Shown: positions 26,200 to 36,975 of the stretch, piece after piece
How the letters are laid out: each line of letters begins with the position of its first letter
Numbering within the stretch: the first letter of the stretch is position 1
Source: Ramicandelaber brevisporus
Lineage: Eukaryota > Kickxellomycota > Ramicandelaberales > Ramicandelaberaceae
Direction: 5' to 3'
Assembly (NCBI GenBank): GCA_025201865.1
Contig: MU602712.1
Coordinates: 1-51,536, forward strand
Length of the DNA stretch: 51,536 nucleotides
Position numbers and translations under genes: made by a program
Notes under the pieces: generated by a model
Seen by the model: the letters and a program-made list of their open reading frames with translations, nothing else
Told to the model about the DNA's origin: nothing
Databases searched by the model: none

Positions 26200-29100
26200 A
26201 TGGCGGGTAAGTTGAAGGCAGCTCAATCTGGAGTAGAATGACTTTATGGGTCACTCAGTGTGCGGATTCGATGTCTGTGCAATGAAAGAAAGCTGATGTA
26301 AGATACTGACATGTGCCTATTACTCACTGTTACTCTTGTTACATTTGACATGGCTATTATTTGATACAGACTTGGGATTTGACGATTTCGCCGAAGAGAG
26401 CGTCATCAACACTGATGCACCGCCTGTCCAGCAGATTGAAAGTCCATCCTCGGCGTCATTATCACCATTGATGACTACAACCATGCAGAGTGAGCCTGCA
26501 GCAGCAACCTCTACTATCACTCCAACTCCAACTACAACTACAGCAACGACTGGTGGGAATGACAATGAAGAATCGCAGAATAGACATATATCTGGCGAAT
26601 CATCGGCGGAAACCAGTGTAGACACAGAAGTAGATGCAACTGCCGCACCATTGACACATCCATCCCCACCAGTCTCAGCAGCTCCGAACTCGCATTTAAA
26701 GATTGATACCACAGCAGCAGCTCTCCACAATCCAAGCAACAGCAGCAATAACAACATAGATAGCAATGTGTTGTTGGACACTTTGCCAGATTTGGCGTCG
26801 AGTGATGCAAGTATTACAGCAGTTCCATTGTTCAGTGAGGTTGAAATGAAACTGATTGATAGATTTTGCATTAGATCACAGTCGGGAACTCCTTCAGAGA
26901 GAATCTGGGCAGCTCAGCAGTTGGGAAATGTGCTTAATTTGTATAGCAATGATATCATTGAAATGTCAGTTATTATCACAGTGGCTATGCAGCTGGGAAC
27001 TGATCGAGACACTAATGTTAGAATCGAATTGGGCAAACACTTGGGCTTATTGATGGAGGCTTATTTTAATTTATTACATAATAGTACTAACAATACCAAC
27101 AACAGTGCTAGAAACAATAATGAGATGGATGATAGTGAATGTAATACATTAATATCAACAATGGTTCCAGCAGAATTATTCCATGCATGGGTTAGACATT
27201 TGCTATGTGATATTACTGGCTATTTCCCGGATGTCAAGTCAGCTGTGATTTACCTGGGAACTGCCCTGGATGATGCAACGTTCATGTCCGAGGTTGTGCA
27301 ATCACTAGTGCTCAGCTTGGCTCAACATCCACCTCCTCCAATCACTGATCTCATTGTTAATTCAGATGCACCTGACTCTAATTCCAACTCTGGCTCTAAC
27401 AATGCACATGATGAAGGTAATGGAGAATCACCATCTGCCACGTCATCACCTACCGATTTGTCTACTACAGCAACCGAGCCCAAGCAGAATCAACAGCAAC
27501 AGCAACAGCAACCAGCATCATTGTGGCAGTGGCGTAAGAATGCTACATCAGCAAATGAAACGAGCCAGTCATCATCTCCAAGTAGCTCGAGTGATCAATC
27601 AGCGACTGCAGCACAAAAGGTGGCATATGAGACATTGATATTCAAGAGGAAATTGCTAATGCTGCAGTTGATTCATGCACTTGTATTGAAGTTTGGAAAT
27701 AAAGTTAGACCAATAGTGTTTCTATCTGCAATCGAAAGAACCGCGTCTGATAATCGATACGAAGTGAGACGCGACACTGCTGCTGTCATTGGTGCATTGG
27801 CTCCGGCCGTGTCTGCTGAGGTGGCTGCAGGTGTTCTATTCCCTCTATTTGTCACTTTGTCTCAGGATACAGTTTGGCATGTTAGAGAGGCTGTGGCATC
27901 GCAGGCTTTGCCTGGACTGGCTAATGCACTCGCTGCACCTGCCAACTCTGTTCCAATACCTGTACACTCCCACTCAGCTCAGCGCAGCGCCAGTGGACCC
28001 GTCTCCACTCCATCTCTATTCTCGCGTGGAAGCTTATCTCCTCCAATGTCACCTCCACCGCATTCATCGTCCTCTTCAGAGTCCACTGAGCATGTCGCGG
28101 CACCAGTCAAATCGTCGCAGCTGTCGGGATTCCGTGGATTTGGATTCTTGCCTTCAATTAGACGCTCAAATTCAACCGCCACATCAACTCCACCAATCGC
28201 AGCGTCAACAACAGCTAACCAGCAATCAAATCAATCAAATTCACGAAAAGGATCCAATGAAGCCAACCAGTCAGAGTCACTCAATAGCAACAATAGCAAC
28301 TCTCCTCACCTAACAGGCAGCAACTCAGCAACAGAGAGTTTTATTCCAGTTAAGCAGTGGGTGTCGATCCTGGAGAGACTAAGCAGCGCTCAGGAGCCAT
28401 CAACTGCTGTAAGAGAAGCAGTGTTTGAGAGCATAGGTCAGCTGATATTGGCATTTAGATATATGGCACCTTTGCGCGAACACCTGGCTCGACAGTATCT
28501 GGCTGTAGCTAATAGTGCTTTAAGCTCGGTTGGCTCAGTTTCTGGAAGTAGCTCAAGCAGCCAAAATGGAAGTATGGGATTGGGCTTAGGCTTGGCTATT
28601 AATAGCAGTAATAATGGCAATGGCAATGGCAATAGTGGAGACAATGTAGCTGGTAAGAATGCTAATAGCACTAGTGGAAGTAGTCCAGAAATGCTGTACA
28701 AATGTGCATTTAATTTCCCAGCAGTGTTGTATACTTTAGGCAGAAGTCGATGGGATGAACTGAGAAGTGTGTTTTTGGGCATGGCAAAGGTGGATCACTG
28801 TGACGTTAGACTATGCATTGCAAGTGCTTTACATGAAATATCTGCCATATTAGGCAGAGATCCTATTTCATTCAATCCCAGTTTATATTCTACGGGTGAT
28901 ACTAACAGAGCTCCTCTTTTGCCTGGAACTGGCTCAACAGTCAGCAATAATTCAGGTAGGGATCTGGAGACCGTTCTGGCAATATTTGTGGCCGATTTGG
29001 ACAATATTAAAACAGCAGTCATTGAGCACTTGGCTGAGACTTTGACCTATTTACCTGCTTCTATCAGAGACCAGCTATTGCCTGGTTTGGTTCTATTGAT

Positions 29101-30187
29101 GAGAAATGGCGATCACCCTTGGAGATTAAGAGAGATTATGGCAAACCAGGTTGTGCAGCTGGTGGAAGCTTGTGCTAGAGATATCAATGCCTCTTATGGC
29201 GATCACCCATCCTCTTCTTCGCCACCTCCTGTGTCTGTCGCCAGCAATAAGCAATCTGAAGACACAGCCAGTAGAGCCTCAATCGAATTTGTGTTCCCAG
29301 GCGTGCCGTTTTTGACTGCTGTATCACCAGAATTACAGTCAGCCCTAACACCTCAAACTGTGATGAGACACTTGCTGCCTCTTGCTGTCCAATGGGCCAA
29401 AGACCCTGTGGCCAGTGTTCGTCAAGCAATTGTTCCATGCTTCTCATCATTTTTGAGATTAACCCACTCAGATCCAAACATGCAAGTCAGGTTCTTTGAG
29501 ACTATAATTGAGTTTTCACAAAGCAGAGCGTGGCGTGGAAGAATGTTCTTTGTTGGAATTAGTGAACAGCTGGTTAAAAATGAAATTGAAAAGGATGCCT
29601 TTGACCAATTCTTCCTGCCTGCCGTGGCTCGTCTATGTAACGATTCCGTTGTTAATGTTAGAATTGGTGTGGCCAGGGTAGCTCGTAACTTAATCAATCA
29701 GCTCTCTGTTTCTCAGAATGAACATGGTGGCATCAGAACAATGTTGCTCTCCGACATGCTGCCCATTCTACAGCGTGATTCTGATAGCGATGTTCAGGAC
29801 ATTGTGGAAGGTCTACAACTTCCATCCACCAATGAAGACTCCTCTCACAAGCATCCCGAGCTGCCTCCGCTCATTCTATCTCCAGTCAGCGACCCACAGA
29901 GTGGAACAGACCCTGATCAAGCTCTGAGTTCACTTAGAGCCCTCGCAGCCTCTCCAACTGGTAGCAACGGCAGCAACACCTCAGCCAAGAGTCCAATTCT
30001 GGCCGGTGTTCCACAGGGTAGATCATCCATCTCGTTGCCAACTCGGAGAAGAGGAGGCGGCGGCGGTGCATCAGGTCCGGTGGTTCCGGATGACGATGAT
30101 GATATGAGTTCACGCTACAAGAATAACTCTGCATTTACGCCAAGAAGACGATCTACAGCCACCGCACCCACTTCAACCATTCTTTAA
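26200..30187 (+). CDS. PPP4R1: Protein phosphatase 4 regulatory subunit 1 (HEAT repeats), spliced
   Basis: Predicted join of 26200-26206 and 26370-30187, giving 1,274 residues. ATGGCGG followed by GTAAGT is joined to the exon after GATACAG and yields MADLGFDDFAEES, closely like the animal start. HEAT repeats cover most of the protein and follow human PPP4R1 in order: RIWAAQQLGNVL, YEVRRDTAAVIGALAP, DTVWHVREAVAS, the FESIGQLILAFR block, LYTLGRSRWDELRSVFLGMA, DVRLCIASALHEISAILG, DHPWRLREIMANQVVQL and AWRGRMFFVGISEQLV. Long Ser/Asn/Gln-rich loops separate repeats and enlarge it beyond the ~950-residue animal protein. It would scaffold PP4 catalytic subunit. Codons are AT-rich (AGA, TTG, ATT), unlike the ribosomal and eIF3 genes. 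Confidence 0.87.
26207..26369 (+). other. Spliceosomal intron in PPP4R1
   Basis: 163 bp. The donor is G|GTAAGT, a branch-like ATACTGAC lies about 65 bp before the acceptor, and the acceptor is GATACAG. Splicing restores the conserved N-terminus after a first coding exon of only 7 nt. It is the only intron in the window I can support within coding DNA. Confidence 0.8.
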
Positions 30188-30657
30188 GCAAACCTCTCGT
30201 TATTTACTCTTTTTATTATTATTCTCATTATTCTCATTACTATTACCATTACTATTGCACATTGATTCCCTTCAATCCTGCGTGAAATTAACCATTGAAA
30301 TTAGCTCTTTACAAGCTGATCGATCTTTCTTTTCTTTACTTTGACAGACACTATCTGGTGTTTGAACCTGAATGACATCTCTACTACATTCCTACTGCTG
30401 GTTTGGATACACTGCTCTGACTTTATTAGCAAACAATATCCTCCTAATTTAATCATTGTGATTGTTTATACACGTGACACGCGAGACGATGTTTGAAACA
30501 GGCATGTTTGATATCAGCTGAATGCAAACACTCTGGCAGCGTTCCGGAGATTGCCACCCCTCCTCAATCTCCGCAATCTTCAACAAAACTCTGAACCAGA
30601 ACCTCCTTCTCCTCGCAACCACTAGCAAGGTTACGCTCGTCTACACCCCCACCACCC
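30188..30657. other. Intergenic: PPP4R1 3' region and PHS1 promoter
   Basis: AT-rich with ATTATTATTCTCATTA repeats just after the stop, then mixed sequence, and a C-rich leader before the PHS1 ATG. No gene seen. Confidence 0.5.
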
Positions 30658-31374
30658 ATGTCCAGCTCTGACGCCTCACGCAGAAGCACTGACTCAAAGT
30701 CCAAGCTGCCCAAGAAGCAACTGACCACTGGCGAAAGAAACTACCTCGTCGCCTACAACGCTCTGTCCTTCGCCGCATGGTTTAGTATCTTCGTTGTCGT
30801 CTGCCGGGACTTGTACGCCAGCGACTTCCGCTACGAGCATCTTTACGACAAGTATGGATGGCCGCTCATCGCTATCCAGCCGTTTACCGTTCTTGAAGTC
30901 ATCCACGCTTATCTTGGTCTGGTTCAATCCGGTGTGTTTACAACTCTGCCTCAAGTCTTTTCGCGCCTGTTTATCACCTGGGGTATCTTGTTCACCGTTG
31001 CTCACCCGAATCACTACACACATTGGTCATTTGCCATGATTACAGTCTCGTGGTCGCTCACCGAGTCCATTCGCTACTCCTACTACGCTCTCAATCTGCT
31101 TGATATTGCTCCATATGCACTGCTGTGGGCACGCTACACGCTGTTTATCATTTTGTATCCAATTGGCCTTACCGGCGAGCTGTTCCAAATTACATTGTCA
31201 TTGCCCCATATGGAGGAGGGTCCAGCAGCCATGTACTACTTTTCGCAATTCATGTTGCTGGCGTTTCCGGTAGCCTTCACCCGTCTGTACCTTCACATGT
31301 TCAGCCAGCGTGGCAAGGCTCTCAAGCGTGTTAATGACAATACTAAAACTGAGAAGGCTGCCAAGTCCCAATAA
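30658..31374 (+). CDS. PHS1: Very-long-chain (3R)-3-hydroxyacyl-CoA dehydratase
   Basis: A 238-residue ER membrane enzyme that performs the third step of very-long-chain fatty acid elongation, removing water from 3-hydroxyacyl-CoA. About six hydrophobic segments are visible. The catalytic pair is Tyr167 and Glu174 in LYPIGLTGE, spaced seven residues apart as in yeast Phs1. Other family blocks are LEVIHAYLGLVQS, ITWGILF and SLTESIRYSYYAL. The C-terminus is basic (KALKRVNDNTKTEKAAKSQ), fitting a cytosolic ER-retention tail. Length is close to the yeast protein (217) and human HACD family. Confidence 0.95.
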   Translation: MSSSDASRRSTDSKSKLPKKQLTTGERNYLVAYNALSFAAWFSIFVVVCRDLYASDFRYEHLYDKYGWPLIAIQPFTVLEVIHAYLGLVQSGVFTTLPQVFSRLFITWGILFTVAHPNHYTHWSFAMITVSWSLTESIRYSYYALNLLDIAPYALLWARYTLFIILYPIGLTGELFQITLSLPHMEEGPAAMYYFSQFMLLAFPVAFTRLYLHMFSQRGKALKRVNDNTKTEKAAKSQ

Positions 31375-31570
31375 GTGAATAATAATAAATATAGAAAAGA
31401 GTTGAGAATTAGGAAGGCAAACCCCGATAAGATATATAGTTAGTTAGGATGATGGAGTTCTGTATAGCTGCATCTAAGACCTTTATCGCCTTTAACTCTA
31501 CTATTCATTATGTCATAACAATTTAAACTATTTTTTTTACATTATAATTATATAATTGTAACTGAGCTGA

Positions 31571-33715
31571 CTAACTGGTATGCGGCGTAGTCTGTACTAA
31601 TAACACTTTAGCTGCCTTCTGCGACACATTCTTGATCTGGAATGGGTTTCCCGGCGGCACGACAAATGAGCAGCCCACTCCTATTTCCACCGCTGTTCGA
31701 TGAATTGTCACCTGCACCTTGCCTTGTACAACATGGCCCAACAATGCACAGTTAACTGGCTTTTTTGCAGGCTTGTATCCGCCCACTGGAATCTGGATGA
31801 CACCGCTGCTCAAGTATCCTGCAACTTCGAGACCAGAATGATACTTGCAGTCGCCAGTAGTTTCTCTGAATTTTTGGCTAGTAACAACATCAACTAGTTT
31901 GGCGTTACTTTCTGTATACTGTCCAGTGTCATCTTCAATCAAGTAGGGTAGCTCGGTAGGAACTGCTGTTGTCACATTGCTGGTGCCTTCATTTGACTTT
32001 CGTCTTCGCTTCTTGAGAGTCTGTTCTTCATCCTCGCTTTCATCCACTTCCTCAATGTCATCTAATTGTGCGTTTGCATCTACATTATCGTACTCGTCAA
32101 CATCCGCCACATTATCATATTCGGCTGGCTCATTTTCCACTACTACCCTAGTTGATTTTGTTTGCCGCTTTGTAGATGTTGTTGTTGTCGTTGTTGCTTT
32201 CTTTGATATCTTTGAAGCTGCTGTGGACTGCTTTTGTTGTCTTCGCTGCGATTGTAGTTGTTGCTGTTGATGCTGATTATTCTCTGATTTACTGCTGATA
32301 TCTTGATTTGCACCTTCAATAGTCTTCAATACAGGTACTTTGCCCTTAGTCTTTGGATCATACACTAATTTGTACACTGGTCTCTCATTTCTCCAAAATT
32401 CCAATGGTCGGGTACGCGTTCTTGCACTGCGTCTAACCTTTGAACCTCCATCATCTTCTTCTTCATCACTGCTTATCAAGTGTTCAGCCGAAGCTGTCGG
32501 TTTACGACTGCGAGCACGCGCCTGTGTAGCTTTTGACACAGCAGCAGCAGTTGTTGTTGTTGATTTGGCAGAGCGCCGTGCTGGAGCCTGTTTACTGGCC
32601 AGCTTCTTTTGCTGCTGCTTCTGTTTCTGACTGCGCTGTTCAATCTCAACATCGACTTCTTCTTCATCTACATTAATGTCGTAGTCCACATCGACGTGCT
32701 GTGTTGCTGTTACCCAGTCATTACCATCGTCATTCGTGTCTTGATGCGTATCAATAGCAACAGACTCATCAATTGCAGCGTCATCGATATCGACATCGTC
32801 GTCACCAGTTCCGGATAAATCAAACACTTTACGCCGCGAATCTCTTGCACGTTTTGGCGATGGAGATGCTACTAGCTGATGCTCGGCGTGCATGTCGTAT
32901 TGAACTGGAGACACGGCTGGGCTCTCTGTCGTTGCTGGTGCTGTTAGCCTTGTTGGATTTGAACCAGACCCAGGCAGCTCGTAATGCGATGAAACTGCAT
33001 ATTGATCCATATCTATCCGATGAGGAGATGGATGCATTTGAGATGGCATAGACTCAGCACCTTTAATAGGCGACGAAGCCACCTCCGGGTCAAATGTTGC
33101 ACTGGAGGTTTCTGTTGGCGTTGGTGGTGTTCTCATAGCTGGCCGGATTCTTGTTGTAAGAATCTGGGTTGGCGACGGCAGTGGTGGCAGAGTTGGTGGT
33201 GCAGGCAGTGATAGAAGCTTCTCACCTGGAGAGCCAAGATGGAAACTTGTGGATGTCGCTTTTGCAGATACCGAATCAGCATTGCTTCGAGTTGAACGCT
33301 TCTTCGATGCTGCTGCTGCTGCTGCCTTTGTTGTTGCTGTGGATGGTGCATTCACTCGACTGTTGCTAGCTGTTGCTGCCTCGGAGCCAGTATCAGAGCG
33401 CGGCTTCTGTGGCTGTGGCTTCTGTGGCTCCTGTGGCTGTTGTGGCTGCTGTTGCTGTTGCTGTGGAGCTTGATTCTGAACCGTCTTCCTACGCGTGCCA
33501 ACTGACTTGCGAGTCTTTGTTACTACTGCTTCATCAGCGCGTTGCTGCTGTTGTTGTGGTTGACGAGTCTCTCCTTCTCCCTCTCCGCTGAAAAACTGGC
33601 TAATGTCTTCCAGCCCATCTTTGTCGACTGCAAGATTCTTTGGCGGCGCATAACCGGTACGTCGACCACGCTCGCCAATCTCCGTGTACACCGCAGCGCG
33701 CTGTCGGTTAGACAT
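31571..33715 (-). CDS. MIF2: Inner kinetochore protein Mif2 / CENP-C
   Basis: A 714-residue centromere protein. The N-terminal block GRRTGYAPPKNLAVDKDGLEDISQFF (residues 14-40) matches the Mif2 N-terminal region that recruits the Mis12 complex. A long disordered Gln/Ser/Thr-rich middle follows. The CENP-C motif, which contacts CENP-A nucleosomes, is at about 435-455: RRSARTRTRPLEFWRNERPVYK. The C-terminal cupin (about 620-712) that dimerises the protein contains SSGVIQIPVGGYKP, LLGHVVQGKVQVTIHRT and FVVPPGNPFQIKN. All three defining parts are present, so I am confident. Acidic stretches rich in Asp and Glu flank the CENP-C motif. Confidence 0.96.
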   Translation of the reverse strand: MSNRQRAAVYTEIGERGRRTGYAPPKNLAVDKDGLEDISQFFSGEGEGETRQPQQQQQRADEAVVTKTRKSVGTRRKTVQNQAPQQQQQQPQQPQEPQKPQPQKPRSDTGSEAATASNSRVNAPSTATTKAAAAAASKKRSTRSNADSVSAKATSTSFHLGSPGEKLLSLPAPPTLPPLPSPTQILTTRIRPAMRTPPTPTETSSATFDPEVASSPIKGAESMPSQMHPSPHRIDMDQYAVSSHYELPGSGSNPTRLTAPATTESPAVSPVQYDMHAEHQLVASPSPKRARDSRRKVFDLSGTGDDDVDIDDAAIDESVAIDTHQDTNDDGNDWVTATQHVDVDYDINVDEEEVDVEIEQRSQKQKQQQKKLASKQAPARRSAKSTTTTAAAVSKATQARARSRKPTASAEHLISSDEEEDDGGSKVRRSARTRTRPLEFWRNERPVYKLVYDPKTKGKVPVLKTIEGANQDISSKSENNQHQQQQLQSQRRQQKQSTAASKISKKATTTTTTSTKRQTKSTRVVVENEPAEYDNVADVDEYDNVDANAQLDDIEEVDESEDEEQTLKKRRRKSNEGTSNVTTAVPTELPYLIEDDTGQYTESNAKLVDVVTSQKFRETTGDCKYHSGLEVAGYLSSGVIQIPVGGYKPAKKPVNCALLGHVVQGKVQVTIHRTAVEIGVGCSFVVPPGNPFQIKNVSQKAAKVLLVQTTPHTS

Positions 33716-33894
33716 TAGAGCAACTGATTAAGATGCGTTATTCGAAAACAAAAACAAAAACAAAAACAAAGCGTCAGAAAAGGTGAGAGTGAATGTGAGT
33801 TTGCGTGTGTGAGTTTGTGTGAGTTTGCTTGTTTGTTTACTCAAGAGGAAAAAAAGCTACGAGAGAGAATGAGTAAAATGGTGGGGGTTTGTTA

Positions 33895-35247
33895 TTACTG
33901 TTGCTGGTTGCTGCCTGAGAGCTCGCGTTCGAGAGCCTCCATATCAACATTGGCAGCCTGACCGATCGAGCCATAGTTGTACTGACTAAAGACATCAGTC
34001 GTACCTCCAGCAGCAGGGTTAAGAGGGCCACCAGCGGTTGGAGAAAGCAGCATCGGTTCACCACTGTTGGCGTGGGCAGCCATGGCGGCAGCCTCGGCAG
34101 CGGCATGTTCCATGATCTCCACTTTGAATGCCTCCACTTCTTCAGTAATCAATTGCTTAATTGCAGGAATGCCCTTAACTTCCTCAAAGTCAAAGTTAAA
34201 CTTCATTTCGTGAGAGGGCTCGCCAGCTTCATCATGGTACTGAGCCAAGTATGGATGAGACAGAGCCTGCTCAACAGTGAAGCGCTTACGTGGATGGAAT
34301 TCGAGCAAACCAGCGAGCAGCTCTAAAGCTTGATCTGAGGCATTTGGGAACATTTCGCGCCAGGTGACGCCTCTCATGTGGCCCAACGAAGTCACATAGT
34401 TTCTAGCCTGAGGAGTTCCAATTTCCATCAGAGTCGCTTCGTCAGGTGTTCCCAGCACTAGCAAAATCTTCTTCAGCTGATCAACATAGTCAGTTCCTCT
34501 AAATATTGGGCGTCCATACATCATTTCTGCAAAGATACATCCAACTGCCCAAATATCGATGGCCTTGGTATAGGCTTGGAACGACAGCATAATCTCAGGT
34601 GATCTGTACCAGCGCGTAGCTACATATTCAGTCATAAATCCGGCATCTGCGGCACGATCTTCGCCTGACGAATCAGTGCGATAGCCACGGGCCAATCCAA
34701 AGTCACAAATACGCAGCTCACAATCAGCGTTGACCAATAAATTGCCTGGTTTCAAATCACGATGCAACACATTGGCGGAATGGATATACTTTAATCCACG
34801 CAGAATCTGGTACAAAAAGTACTGGTAATGGCCTTCAGTTAGCTTTTGCGCAGATTTAATAATTTGGTGCATGTCAGCCTCCATCAATTCTTGAGTCACA
34901 TACAAGTCATTAAATCCTCCATCGGCATCATATACAATATCCAAATCAAGCATTGCAATAATGTTGTCGTGCCCGTTGAAGTGACGGAGCAATTTCATCT
35001 CACGTAAACAGCGGCGTGTAAGAATCTCCTTGTCTCCCAGGCGCATCACCTTCTTTAACGCCAAGTGCTGTCCGGTAGCCAAGCTCTCAACTGCAAGAAC
35101 AGTGCCATATGCACCGTGGCCGATCTCGCGAATAACCTTGTACTTGGCTGCGAGAGCTGGTGGGAGAACAACCGGCGCTGGTCGGAACACTGCCGGCTGT
35201 TGCTGCTGCTGCTGTTGCTGTTGTTGAGTTGGTTCCTGGCTAGCCAT
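33895..35247 (-). CDS. SLT2: Cell wall integrity MAP kinase (Slt2/Mpk1 type)
   Basis: A 450-residue Ser/Thr kinase. After an N-terminal Gln run (residues 8-17), the kinase domain (about 36-335) has the glycine loop GHGAYG (43-48), the ATP-binding Lys in ALKKV (65-66), HRDLKPGN (162-169), DFG (182-184), the activation motif TEY (206-208) in GFMTEYVATRWYRSPE, and the CMGC-type DQLKKILLVLGTP. TEY and the C-terminal acidic helix (DMEALERELSG, like the Slt2 LLDLEKELEFG region) favour the cell wall integrity class over the TGY Hog1 class. It would be activated by a Mkk-type kinase under wall stress. Confidence 0.92.
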   Translation of the reverse strand: MASQEPTQQQQQQQQQQPAVFRPAPVVLPPALAAKYKVIREIGHGAYGTVLAVESLATGQHLALKKVMRLGDKEILTRRCLREMKLLRHFNGHDNIIAMLDLDIVYDADGGFNDLYVTQELMEADMHQIIKSAQKLTEGHYQYFLYQILRGLKYIHSANVLHRDLKPGNLLVNADCELRICDFGLARGYRTDSSGEDRAADAGFMTEYVATRWYRSPEIMLSFQAYTKAIDIWAVGCIFAEMMYGRPIFRGTDYVDQLKKILLVLGTPDEATLMEIGTPQARNYVTSLGHMRGVTWREMFPNASDQALELLAGLLEFHPRKRFTVEQALSHPYLAQYHDEAGEPSHEMKFNFDFEEVKGIPAIKQLITEEVEAFKVEIMEHAAAEAAAMAAHANSGEPMLLSPTAGGPLNPAAGGTTDVFSQYNYGSIGQAANVDMEALERELSGSNQQQ

Positions 35248-35586
35248 CTGTCTGTCTTTCTGTCGATTGCTCTCTTAGAAAAAGTCTGCTATGATGTTGG
35301 CGTCAGTTGTGTGTGCGGGCGAGTCTGTTTGCGTGGGGATGAACGAAAAAGCACAAAGATGAACTTGCGAAAACTGGGGAAATTGCACACACACACGCAC
35401 ACACAAAAACGAAGAAGAGAGTCTGGTGTTGTTCACACTCAACCCATATCCTCAACTGTGCAGTATGAAGCGATGGAACAAACGCGTAGAAGAACCGTTA
35501 CACCTGTTCCGGAGACTAAATATAACCATTGAGGATCAGAATACAGATAGATGAGCAAAGGTATTTGACAATGACTGATTTGAGAA
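35248..35586. other. Intergenic: SLT2 promoter and SPRY-gene 3' region
   Basis: Includes a CA-rich tract (35385-35405). No gene recognised. Short ORFs here lack protein features. Confidence 0.45.
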
Positions 35587-36975
35587 TTAAAAAGTGGAAT
35601 ATGGCGGCGGCTGCTTCTCATTCGGGTTGGCGGTGTACGGTGCGCCGCCTTGAGCAGGCACTGCTGGCGGGGCGTTGGTTCCAGGCAGAACGAATCCACC
35701 TGGCGTGTACGGTGCCTGCGCTGGCGGCTGTGGTTGTGGCGGCGGTGGTTGTGAAGCTGGCGCAGCTGGAGGAGCATAGTGCGGCTGGTAGACTGGCTGG
35801 TACGGCGGAGGCGGTGCGTCGCCAGCCGGCGTCTGCAGGTAGTTGACGCGATGCCCGCCAAACCGCGTCAGCCGACCGGCGTATCCCGTGGCCTCTGGTC
35901 CCTGGTACGCAAACGGCTTCGATCCAAAGTTGACGTCCATCTCGCACGGCCCGTCTGCGCCAACAGACGGATACAGCGCGCCGTAGATGCGCGTCGCTGC
36001 CGTGCCGAGGCTGCGTCCGTTGAGCGTGAACATCACCGTGCCGTTCGACGCGTCGTAGCCGCAGCCCACCACGTCGCCGACGCGGTTCACCGCCGGTCCG
36101 TATGGCACGCCGCCGTCCGCGTCGTTGACGAACTTGTGGCCGTCGTCAATGTGGTAGCCGACCGAGTTCAGGTGCCATCCCGGCATGCGGAAGCACGGAT
36201 ACGGCCGCGACGCCACACCGATGGCAATTGCCGGCCGCTCTCCGCCGCCACCGCCGCCGCCGTAGCCGCCAAAGCCGCGCAGCGTCACCTCGAAGTAGAA
36301 GCGCGTGCCGTGGTCGGCCGACGAGATGCAGCACGGCATCGGCAGGTTGGTCTGCAGCGCCAGATCGAGGTTGCCGGTCTGCGAGAAGCGCACGGCGGTG
36401 GTGTTTGCGGCGGCCGGCGACGGTCCCACGTGCACCAGGTGGCTGAACTGGCCGAACTTGTCGTCCAGCTCGAGCCGCAGCGTGCTGGCCGGCCCAAACC
36501 GCTCCAGCGCCTCGAGCTCGGACTCGAAGCCGGACGGCCGGAACGGCTGGTTCGGAGGATAGTCGCGGAAGAAGGCGTTTGCTGCCTCGAATGCCTCGAA
36601 CGGCGCATTGCCAGCAGGCGAGTACGCGAACGACTGCTGGTTGTAGTGTTGCTGGTTCTGCTGCTGATTGTGCTGTTGGTGCGAGTAGCCGTCCTTTGAT
36701 GACGACGACGACTTCTTCTGCATGACGATGACAACAACAATGCAGATAACGAGCAGGATGCCGAAGGCAGAGCCCATGATGCATCGCAGACCGCAAACAG
36801 GGGGAAACGCATTAAAGTCAGTAACAGCGGAAGTAACAGTGGTTGTGGCAGCAACAGTGGTGGCAGCAACAGTGGTTGTGGCAGTAACAGTGGTTGTTGT
36901 GGCAGCAACAGCCGCGGCGAGTGGCCCGCTGCTGGCGGATGCTGATGGCGCTGGCAATGCTGGCAATGCTGGCAT
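35587..36975 (-). CDS. TM-SPRY protein with PPxY motifs, Ssh4/Ear1-like Rsp5 adaptor
   Basis: A 462-residue protein from the ATG at 36975, which has a good CACCATG context. Upstream in-frame ATGs up to 37353 exist but would leave only 90 bp to the neighbour. A Thr/Ala-rich lumenal lead (1-63) precedes one transmembrane helix (about 68-84, SAFGILLVICIVVVIVM). A Gln-rich linker follows, then a SPRY domain (about 160-335) with FYFEVTLRGFGGYG, AIAIGVASRPYPCFRMPGW and VGYHIDDGHKFVN, GDVVGCGYD and VMFTLNGRSLG. The Pro/Gln-rich C-terminus has PPxY motifs: PPPPYQP and KQPPPYSTF. This architecture matches yeast Ssh4 and Ear1, which bring Rsp5 ligase to endosomal and vacuolar membrane cargo. Confidence 0.82.
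   Translation of the reverse strand: MPALPALPAPSASASSGPLAAAVAATTTTVTATTTVAATTVAATTTVTSAVTDFNAFPPVCGLRCIMGSAFGILLVICIVVVIVMQKKSSSSSKDGYSHQQHNQQQNQQHYNQQSFAYSPAGNAPFEAFEAANAFFRDYPPNQPFRPSGFESELEALERFGPASTLRLELDDKFGQFSHLVHVGPSPAAANTTAVRFSQTGNLDLALQTNLPMPCCISSADHGTRFYFEVTLRGFGGYGGGGGGGERPAIAIGVASRPYPCFRMPGWHLNSVGYHIDDGHKFVNDADGGVPYGPAVNRVGDVVGCGYDASNGTVMFTLNGRSLGTAATRIYGALYPSVGADGPCEMDVNFGSKPFAYQGPEATGYAGRLTRFGGHRVNYLQTPAGDAPPPPYQPVYQPHYAPPAAPASQPPPPQPQPPAQAPYTPGGFVLPGTNAPPAVPAQGGAPYTANPNEKQPPPYSTF

Noticed and set aside
26336..26369. Unspliced PPP4R1 start at 26336
   Set aside because: Residues before LGFDDFAEES make no sense, while a consensus donor and acceptor restore the conserved N-terminus.
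35779..36699. 306-codon plus-strand ORF opposite the SPRY gene
   Set aside because: Arg/Val/Ala-rich shadow frame with no domain. The minus-strand SPRY protein explains the sequence.
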